Below, piece by piece: positions 7,235 to 11,850 of a stretch of 11,850 nucleotides of DNA. How positions within the stretch are numbered: position 1 is the first letter of the stretch; each line of letters opens with the position of its first letter. The notes under the pieces are model-generated. The model was not told the origin of the DNA, did not search any database, and worked only from the letters and a program-made list of their open reading frames with translations. This DNA comes from an uncultured Bacteroidales bacterium (GTDB taxonomy: Bacteria > Bacteroidota > Bacteroidia > Bacteroidales > UBA932). Where the stretch lies: NCBI GenBank assembly GCA_937890845.1, contig CALADR010000025.1, forward strand, positions 1-11,850, written 5' to 3'. Made by a program: the position numbers and the translations under genes.

Positions 7235-8620
7235 CTACGCCTTGTTCTCCTGTTCTTTCTGCACATTCGGGAGTTCGAGTCCGTATCCTTTTCTCTTGTC
7301 CTCTATTTTAAGAAGGAAAGTCATAAAGAATGCAATAATTCCGAAAGATGAGAATATTATCATAGGCAGTCTGTATCCTCCGGTTGCAGTGAGAACATTT
7401 CCAATAAGGAGAGGTACAAGGCAAAGGCCTACATTCTGTACCCAGAAAATCAGACAATATGCCGATCCGAGGATTTTCTCGTCAATGATTTTAGGAACGG
7501 AAGGCCAAAGTGCTGCAGGTACCAGAGAGAATGAAACTCCTAAAATGGCAATAAGCAGTACTGCAAACCATTTGTGAGGGAATACCGGGAGGATAAAAGC
7601 GAATGACAGGTGGCAGGCAATCATAATGATTGAGCCAAGCATAAGCATTGTCGCACCTTTTCCCTTGAAGTCAAGCAGACCTCCAAGTACCGGAGTAAGC
7701 ACCATTGCCAGAATTGGGAAGAAACTGAAAAGTTTGCCTGCAGTGGCTGCGTCTGTGCCTAAGGTTACCTCGAGGTAGTTAGGCGCGTACCTCTGGAATG
7801 GGAAAATTGCGCTATAATAAAGGACGCAAAGAAGTGCTACAATCCAGAACATCTTGCTGCTGAATATCTTGCCGAGATCCGAAATGCGGAATTCATCATC
7901 CGAAGACTTTTCTTCGGACATAAGACCAGCGGCTACTAACTGGCTGTCCAGCTTCCTGTCCATTACTGTAAATACAAAGAAGCAGATCAGTCCTATAAGG
8001 AGCAAAGCTGTACAGAATGCGATAGGAGCTACAATAGACTGGTTGAAAGAACTGGAAATCATAGGTGCTATCCACATCACAGCAAAAACTCCAAGTCTTG
8101 CAATGGCCATTTCAAGACCCATGGCAAGAGCCATTTCCTTTCCCTGGAACCATTTTGCAATGGCTTTTGATACAGTTGTTCCTGCCATTTCGCAGCCGCA
8201 TCCGAAAATCATGAAGCCGAGGCTAGCCATTTTTGCACTTCCGGGAAGAGCTGTCCACCATGAACCGAGCCATGCGTTGAAATCAGTGGCCTGGAACCAC
8301 TCTGTAATGCCGACATATTTGACAGATGCTCCGATTACCATCAGAGATGCTGACAGAAGGCCTGTAAACCTTGTGCCCATCTTGTCTAGTATGATACCTG
8401 CTACAATCAGGAATCCGAATACATTAAGAATATATTCGGAAGCGGCATATGTCCCGAAGACACTGCTGTCCCATCCTCTTGAACTCTCGACAAGTGACTT
8501 GAGAGGCGACATCACGTCAACGAACATGTAAGCGAAGAACATCATTAATGCGACCAGAATAAGTGCGGACCATCTGGCCGCAGGATAGTCGTTAATCAGT
8601 TTTTTGATAGATTCAGACAT
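7235..8620 (-). CDS. Major facilitator superfamily transporter, MFSD1-like (first of a tandem pair)
   Basis: This 461 aa polytopic membrane protein is a paralogue of the gene immediately downstream. Shared landmarks in the same order are the motif A loop GIILDKMGTRFTG, FGCGCEMAGTTVSKAIAKWF, KEMALAMGLEMAIARLG in the N-terminal bundle, a charged central loop (LMSEEKSSDDEFRISD), and SLVPAALWPSVPKIIDEK followed by FWVQNVGLCLVP in the C-terminal bundle. The N-terminus (MSESIKKLINDYPAARW) is short and polar, with no signal peptide. The ATG is about 60 nt downstream of a candidate minus-strand promoter at 8682-8712. The two genes probably arose by duplication and now differ widely outside the shared motifs. 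They may be two specificities or two halves of a heterodimer. The substrate is unknown; peptides or other small organic solutes are possible given the family resemblance. Confidence 0.85.
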   Translation of the reverse strand: MSESIKKLINDYPAARWSALILVALMMFFAYMFVDVMSPLKSLVESSRGWDSSVFGTYAASEYILNVFGFLIVAGIILDKMGTRFTGLLSASLMVIGASVKYVGITEWFQATDFNAWLGSWWTALPGSAKMASLGFMIFGCGCEMAGTTVSKAIAKWFQGKEMALAMGLEMAIARLGVFAVMWIAPMISSSFNQSIVAPIAFCTALLLIGLICFFVFTVMDRKLDSQLVAAGLMSEEKSSDDEFRISDLGKIFSSKMFWIVALLCVLYYSAIFPFQRYAPNYLEVTLGTDAATAGKLFSFFPILAMVLTPVLGGLLDFKGKGATMLMLGSIIMIACHLSFAFILPVFPHKWFAVLLIAILGVSFSLVPAALWPSVPKIIDEKILGSAYCLIFWVQNVGLCLVPLLIGNVLTATGGYRLPMIIFSSFGIIAFFMTFLLKIEDKRKGYGLELPNVQKEQENKA

Positions 8621-8681
8621 AATTTATTTGTTTTCTGTTTTGTTTCATTATCTGTAGGAGATTCCCTGTAGCTGCAATTTG

Positions 8682-8712
8682 CGAAGTTACATTTTTTGAC
8701 AATAATTTCAAA
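8682..8712 (-). promoter_or_regulatory. Candidate Bacteroidota-type promoter for the transporter pair
   Basis: Read on the minus strand, a -33 TTTG (8712-8709) is followed by exactly 19 nt and then TAACTTCG (8689-8682), one mismatch from the -7 consensus TAnnTTTG. This puts the start of transcription near 8675, leaving a leader of roughly 55 nt before the ATG at 8620. The -33 element overlaps that of the opposing dxs promoter. Confidence 0.5.
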
Positions 8713-8737
8713 TAGTTGGAATAAAGTAGTATCTTAG
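8706..8737 (+). promoter_or_regulatory. Candidate promoter for dxs
   Basis: TTTC (8706-8709), then 20 nt, then TATCTTAG (8730-8737). Each element is one mismatch from the Bacteroidota TTTG / TAnnTTTG consensus. Transcription would begin near 8743, giving a short leader of about 20-25 nt before the dxs ATG at 8766. It is weaker than the tRNA promoter at 10702-10732. Confidence 0.42.
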
Positions 8738-8765
8738 CAAGATTGTAATAGGTTTTGTGAACTAT

Positions 8766-10649
8766 ATGACTTACGATATTCTTGACAAGATAAGCAGTCC
8801 TTCTGATATCAGACATCTGGATATTACGGAACTGGAGAAACTGTGTGCGGAAATTAGAGACTATATGATTGAGTGCTGCTCAATCAATCCGGGGCATCTC
8901 GGTTCGAGTCTAGGTGCTGTTGAACTTATTGTAGGACTTCACTATATATATAATACTCCTAAAGACAAGATAGTATTTGACGTCGGCCATCAGGCTTATG
9001 CTCATAAAATCCTTACCGGAAGAAAAACGGCTTTCCGTATGAACAGAAAGAAAGACGGGATAAGCGGTTTTACCAAAAGAACAGAAAGTCAGTATGACAT
9101 ATTTGGAGCCGGTCATTCATCCACTTCCATATCTGCGGCTCTTGGCCTTGCAGAGTCTTCAAAACTTTTAGGAACAGGAGAGAAAGTTGTTGCGCTGATA
9201 GGTGATGGGGCGCTTTCTGGCGGGCTGGCCTTTGAAGGACTTAATAATGCCGGTAGCAGCAAGACAGATCTTTTGGTAATCATCAATGACAACAATATTT
9301 CCATTGACAAGAATATCGGAGCGATACATGAGCACCTTTTGAGAATTACTACGGATCCGACGTACAATAAGTTGAAAAAGCATGTATGGGACCGTATGGG
9401 AGAAGGGAATTTCAGAAGATGGATACAGAAAATGACTGTCAATGCGAAATCTTCTATGGTAAGTTCTTCTGGAGGAGCTTTGTTCGAGGCTATGGGATTC
9501 CGGTATTTCGGGCCTGTTGACGGTAATGATATAGCTCAGGTTACTGACACGTTATTGAGACTTAAGGACATAAAGGGACCTCGCATCCTTCATACAATAA
9601 CAAAGAAAGGCAAAGGTTATGCACCTGCTGAAGAGCAGCAGACCATATGGCATGCTCCTGGTATATTTGATCCTGTAACAGGTAAAAGGATAAAGTCTTC
9701 TGCAAATTCAGGGGACAGGTATCAGGATGTTTTCGGGGAAGTACTTCTGGAACTGGCTAGAATGGATACTTCTGTTGTCGGAGTTACACCCGCAATGGCT
9801 ACAGGGTGTGGTATGGATTTGCTGGCAAAGGAAATACCTGACCGTTTTTTTGATGTGGGAATAGCAGAGGAGCACGCTGTTACATTTTCTGCAGGACTTG
9901 CAGCAGGAGGAGCAAAACCTTTTTGTAATATTTACTCTTCGTTTTCACAGAGGGCTTACGACCAGATTATCCATGATGTAGCTTTGCAGGAATTGCCTGT
10001 TGTCCTTTGCTTTGACAGGAGCGGTCTGGTAGGAGAGGATGGCGCGACACATCATGGCGCATTCGATATGTCGGCTTACAGAAGTATACCGAATACAGTT
10101 ATAGCGGTTCCTGCGAATGAAGCCGAGCTAAAGCAGATGATGTTTACTGCTTATCTGAGAAAGAAAGGTCCTTTCATCATAAGATATCCGAGGGGTCTTG
10201 GAGAGGGTGTCGAGTGGAGATCCCTCAAGTTTGAAGAAATGCCTGAAGGAAAGTCGGAACTTTTGCTTGAAGGAACAAGAGTAGCAGTGGTTGCTGCCGG
10301 CTATTTGGCTAACAGAGCATATGAAGTTGCTGTCAGGCTGAGAGAAGAAACCGGAATCTGTCCTGCAGTATATAATCTTAGATATCTGAAACCGCTTGAT
10401 ATTGGAATGCTTGAGGATATAAGAAGTAGATTTCATGTGATTGTCACGATTGAGGACGGTTCTCTTGCCGGAGGTCTTTACGGTGCAGTTTGCGAATATG
10501 TATCACCATTCGAAAATGCTCCAAGGGTTATTGGGCTGGGAATACCGGATATGTTTATAGAGCAAGGGACACAGAAAGAAGAGAGGGCAGAATGTGGAAT
10601 AGATAACGAAAGCATCTATGCATGTCTTAAAGAGCAGATAGAAGGCTGA
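8766..10649 (+). CDS. dxs: 1-deoxy-D-xylulose-5-phosphate synthase
   Basis: Dxs condenses pyruvate with glyceraldehyde 3-phosphate using thiamine diphosphate. This is the committed step of the MEP route to isoprenoids, and the product also feeds thiamine and pyridoxal synthesis. Numbered from ATG 8766 (627 aa, normal length), the N-terminal domain shows NPGHLGSSLGAVEL (41-54), DVGHQAYAHKILTGR (72-86), GAGHSSTSIS (114-123) and the ThDP/Mg motif running from GDGALSGG (146-153) to INDNNISI (173-180). FRYFGPVDG and KGKGYAPAE follow. The pyrimidine-binding domain has DVGIAEEHAVT with the key Glu at about 368, then SSFSQRAYDQ and FDRSGLVGEDGATHHG. The C-terminal transketolase domain contains NLRYLKPLD. 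An in-frame GTG at 8757 would add three residues; the ATG is preferred. It is divergent from the transporter pair and is followed by the tRNA-tuf cluster. Confidence 0.96.
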   Translation: MTYDILDKISSPSDIRHLDITELEKLCAEIRDYMIECCSINPGHLGSSLGAVELIVGLHYIYNTPKDKIVFDVGHQAYAHKILTGRKTAFRMNRKKDGISGFTKRTESQYDIFGAGHSSTSISAALGLAESSKLLGTGEKVVALIGDGALSGGLAFEGLNNAGSSKTDLLVIINDNNISIDKNIGAIHEHLLRITTDPTYNKLKKHVWDRMGEGNFRRWIQKMTVNAKSSMVSSSGGALFEAMGFRYFGPVDGNDIAQVTDTLLRLKDIKGPRILHTITKKGKGYAPAEEQQTIWHAPGIFDPVTGKRIKSSANSGDRYQDVFGEVLLELARMDTSVVGVTPAMATGCGMDLLAKEIPDRFFDVGIAEEHAVTFSAGLAAGGAKPFCNIYSSFSQRAYDQIIHDVALQELPVVLCFDRSGLVGEDGATHHGAFDMSAYRSIPNTVIAVPANEAELKQMMFTAYLRKKGPFIIRYPRGLGEGVEWRSLKFEEMPEGKSELLLEGTRVAVVAAGYLANRAYEVAVRLREETGICPAVYNLRYLKPLDIGMLEDIRSRFHVIVTIEDGSLAGGLYGAVCEYVSPFENAPRVIGLGIPDMFIEQGTQKEERAECGIDNESIYACLKEQIEG

Positions 10650-10701
10650 TGCCTTTATTATATAGGTGTAAAAAAAATATTTGAATTTTTTTGAAAAAAG
10701 T

Positions 10702-10732
10702 TTTGGAAAGTTGAATTTAATCTCTATCTTTG
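10702..10732 (+). promoter_or_regulatory. Strong Bacteroidota promoter for the tRNA-tuf operon
   Basis: TTTG (10702-10705), 19 nt, then TATCTTTG (10725-10732) match the Bacteroidota consensus TTTG-N19-TAnnTTTG with no mismatch. The sequence just upstream (about 10668-10700) consists of A and T tracts that could act as an UP-like element. Transcription should begin near 10738, about 45 nt ahead of the first tRNA. A strong promoter fits the high demand for tRNA and EF-Tu. Confidence 0.8.
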
Positions 10733-10783
10733 CAATCCCTTTTCGAAACAAAGTGACTTGAGAAGAAAGGATTTTGAAATGCT

Positions 10784-10857
10784 GCCGATGTAGCTCAGTT
10801 GGCCAGAGCACGTGATTTGTAATCTCGGGGTCGTGGGTTCGATTCCCTCCATCGGCT
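10784..10857 (+). tRNA. tRNA-Thr (anticodon TGT)
   Basis: A 74 nt cloverleaf with a perfect 7 bp acceptor stem (GCCGATG/CATCGGC) and discriminator T at 10857. The D-arm has GCTC/GAGC, the loop TTTGTAA carries anticodon TGT at 10818-10820, and the T-loop is TTCGATT. CCA is not encoded. Both the anticodon stem (CGTGA/TCTCG) and the T-stem (GTGGG/CCCTC) contain one T-T mismatch. It is first of four tRNAs and reads ACA and other ACN codons. Confidence 0.93.
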
Positions 10858-10912
10858 CAAGTTCTTAAGAATTTTGGAATTTGTTAGAAACATTGGTTTT
10901 TAGGAACGTTTC

Positions 10913-10995
10913 GGGAGAATACCAGAGTGGCCAAATGGGGCAGACTGTAAATCTGCTGGTTTATACCTTCGGTGGTTCGAATCCATCTTCTCCCA
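10913..10995 (+). tRNA. tRNA-Tyr (anticodon GTA)
   Basis: An 83 nt class II tRNA with a long variable arm. The acceptor stem GGGAGAA/TTCTCCC is perfect and the discriminator is A10995. The anticodon stem GCAGA/TCTGC encloses CTGTAAA, with GTA at 10947-10949, and the T-loop is TTCGAAT. CCA is not encoded. It lies 55 nt after tRNA-Thr(TGT); that spacer holds an imperfect inverted repeat (10861-10868 with 10900-10907). Confidence 0.95.
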
Positions 10996-11003
10996 CATAA
11001 TAA

Positions 11004-11076
11004 GCGGAAGTAGCTCAGTTGGTAGAGCATTAGCCTTCCAAGCTAAGGGTCGCGGGTTCGAACCTCGTCTTCCGCT
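11004..11076 (+). tRNA. tRNA-Gly (anticodon TCC)
   Basis: A 73 nt tRNA with acceptor stem GCGGAAG/CTTCCGC fully paired and discriminator T11076. The D-arm has GCTC/GAGC. The anticodon stem TTAGC/GCTAA encloses CTTCCAA, with TCC at 11037-11039. The T-stem contains two G-T wobble pairs around TTCGAAC. CCA is not encoded. It lies only 8 nt after tRNA-Tyr, so the two must be cut from one precursor. Confidence 0.95.
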
Positions 11077-11084
11077 CAAACTAC

Positions 11085-11156
11085 GCCAGTGTAGCTCAGG
11101 GGTAGAGCGCTTCCTTGGTAAGGAAGAGGTCATGAGTTCAAATCTCATCACCGGCT
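11085..11156 (+). tRNA. tRNA-Thr (anticodon GGT)
   Basis: A 72 nt tRNA. The acceptor arms GCCAGTG/CACCGGC pair except for an A-C mismatch at the fourth position (A11088 with C11152); the discriminator is T11156. The anticodon stem CTTCC/GGAAG encloses TTGGTAA, with GGT at 11117-11119. The T-stem ATGAG/CTCAT is perfect. CCA is not encoded. It reads ACC and ACU codons and lies 8 nt after tRNA-Gly and 50 nt before tuf. Confidence 0.94.
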
Positions 11157-11206
11157 CTGCTTTTTTTGTATATATAAGTATATAAAACACACAAATAAAT
11201 AAAATT
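11157..11206 (+). other. A/T-rich spacer and leader between tRNA-Thr(GGT) and tuf
   Basis: These 50 nt begin with a run of seven T (11161-11167) just past the tRNA and continue as almost pure A/T up to the tuf start. I see no TTTG-N19-TAnnTTTG promoter and no GC-rich hairpin. tuf is therefore probably transcribed through from the promoter at 10702-10732, and the tRNA 3' end is released by processing. The A-rich stretch before the ATG is typical of highly translated Bacteroidota genes. Confidence 0.5.
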
Positions 11207-11850
11207 ATGGCTAAAGAAACCTTTAAAAGAGACAAACCGCACGTTAACATCGGTACTATCGGCCACGTTGACCACGGTAAGACTACTTTGACAGCTGCTA
11301 TCACTACAGTGCTTGCAAAAAAAGGTCTGTCAGAGCTTCGTTCATTCGACTCTATTGACAACGCTCCTGAGGAGAAAGAGCGTGGTATTACTATCAATAC
11401 TTCACACGTAGAGTATCAGACTGCAACCCGTCACTATGCGCACGTTGACTGTCCGGGTCACGCTGACTACGTTAAGAACATGGTTACTGGTGCTGCTCAG
11501 ATGGATGGTGCTATCCTTGTAGTAGCTTCTACTGACGGTCCTATGCCTCAGACTCGTGAGCACATCCTTCTTGCTCGTCAGGTAAACGTTCCAAGAATCG
11601 TCGTTTTCATGAACAAGGTTGACCTTGTTGACGATGCTGAAATGCTTGACCTTGTAGAGATGGAGATTCGTGACCTTCTTTCATTCTACAACTTTGACGG
11701 AGACAACGCTCCTATCATCCGTGGTTCTGCTCTTGGTGCCCTTAATGGAGATCCTAAGTTCGAGGACAAGATCATGGAGTTGATGGATGCAGTTGATAAC
11801 TATATTCCAATTCCTCCTCGTGAGAATGAGAAACCTTTCCTTATGCCAGT
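11207..11850 (+). CDS. tuf: Translation elongation factor Tu, truncated by the right edge
   Basis: EF-Tu is the GTPase that delivers aminoacyl-tRNA to the ribosome. The first 214 codons of a family about 395 residues long are present. The G domain is nearly complete: P-loop GHVDHGKT (19-26), switch I RGITIN (59-64), switch [10 protein letters not shown] (81-88, with catalytic His85), the guanine-specifying NKVD (136-139), and SALGALNG (174-181). [14 protein letters not shown] before switch I and the MAKE start match Bacteroidota EF-Tu. The ATG at 11207 follows an A-rich leader with no Shine-Dalgarno. The four tRNAs upstream are probably on the same transcript, as in the E. coli tufB operon. 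Nothing is disrupted; the gene simply runs off the window. Confidence 0.98.
   Translation, partial: MAKETFKRDKPHVNIGTIGHVDHGKTTLTAAITTVLAKKGLSELRSFDSIDNAPEEKERGITINTSHVEYQTATRHYAHVDCPGHADYVKNMVTGAAQMDGAILVVASTDGPMPQTREHILLARQVNVPRIVVFMNKVDLVDDAEMLDLVEMEIRDLLSFYNFDGDNAPIIRGSALGALNGDPKFEDKIMELMDAVDNYIPIPPRENEKPFLMP

Noticed and set aside
7854..8531. Plus-strand open frame of 225 codons opposite the first transporter
   Set aside because: It is a shadow of the MFS gene, whose membrane-protein codon pattern leaves the complement open. It has no plausible start context or domain.
8757..8765. GTG at 8757 as the dxs start
   Set aside because: It would add only three residues, and an ATG follows at 8766. 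The difference has no functional consequence I can see.
10861..10907. Inverted repeat GTTCTTAA ... TTAGGAAC and the palindrome TTCTTAAGAA between tRNA-Thr and tRNA-Tyr
   Set aside because: It has one G-T pair and a 31 nt loop in an A/T-rich spacer. It may help tRNA processing but is too weak to call as a regulatory element.
11160..11167. T-run after tRNA-Thr(GGT) as an intrinsic terminator
   Set aside because: Apart from the tRNA itself there is no GC-rich hairpin in front of it, and tuf downstream has no promoter of its own that I can find. Read-through is more likely.
10900..11397. Minus-strand open frame of 165 codons across the tRNA cluster and tuf start
   Set aside because: It is antisense to three tRNA genes and EF-Tu, and it reflects the complement of those conserved genes. 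It is a known source of false protein calls.

Overview
The window comes from a member of the Bacteroidota, most likely order Bacteroidales. Four things point there: EF-Tu, PurM, PurH and Dxs proteins of that style; tRNA genes without an encoded CCA end; start codons preceded by A/T-rich sequence rather than Shine-Dalgarno sites; and an exact match to the Bacteroidota promoter pattern TTTG-N19-TAnnTTTG ahead of the tRNA cluster. I cannot assign a genus. There are no phage, IS, CRISPR or defence genes: this is core chromosome.

Region 1 (1-5793, plus strand) is a run of five co-directional, tightly spaced genes. They are a type II pantothenate kinase (coaW, cut by the left edge), purM, purH, purD and folD. 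PurD, PurM and PurH catalyse steps 2, 5 and 9-10 of de novo purine synthesis. FolD makes the 10-formyl-tetrahydrofolate that PurH consumes. The 5' end of folD is damaged in this sequence: its normal N-terminus is read in one frame from 4983, and the rest continues in another frame from about 5038, with roughly 16-18 codons missing in between. PurD carries an unusual N-terminal extension of about 32 residues. A hairpin at 5810-5851 ends the run and also serves the convergent genes on the other side.

Region 2 (5850-8620, minus strand) is a tandem pair of related major facilitator transporters that resemble the MFSD1-like group. They are separated by 2 nt and probably share one promoter.

Region 3 (8621-10649) is a compact divergent promoter region followed by dxs, the first enzyme of the MEP isoprenoid pathway. 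The two candidate divergent promoters overlap at their -33 elements.

Region 4 (10650-11850) is a translation cluster: a strong promoter, then tRNA-Thr(TGT), tRNA-Tyr(GTA), tRNA-Gly(TCC), tRNA-Thr(GGT) and tuf (cut by the right edge). The order and anticodons match the E. coli thrU-tyrU-glyT-thrT-tufB operon. No clearly novel system was found. The items most worth a second look are the folD lesion, the PurD extension, the paired transporters and the overlapping promoters.
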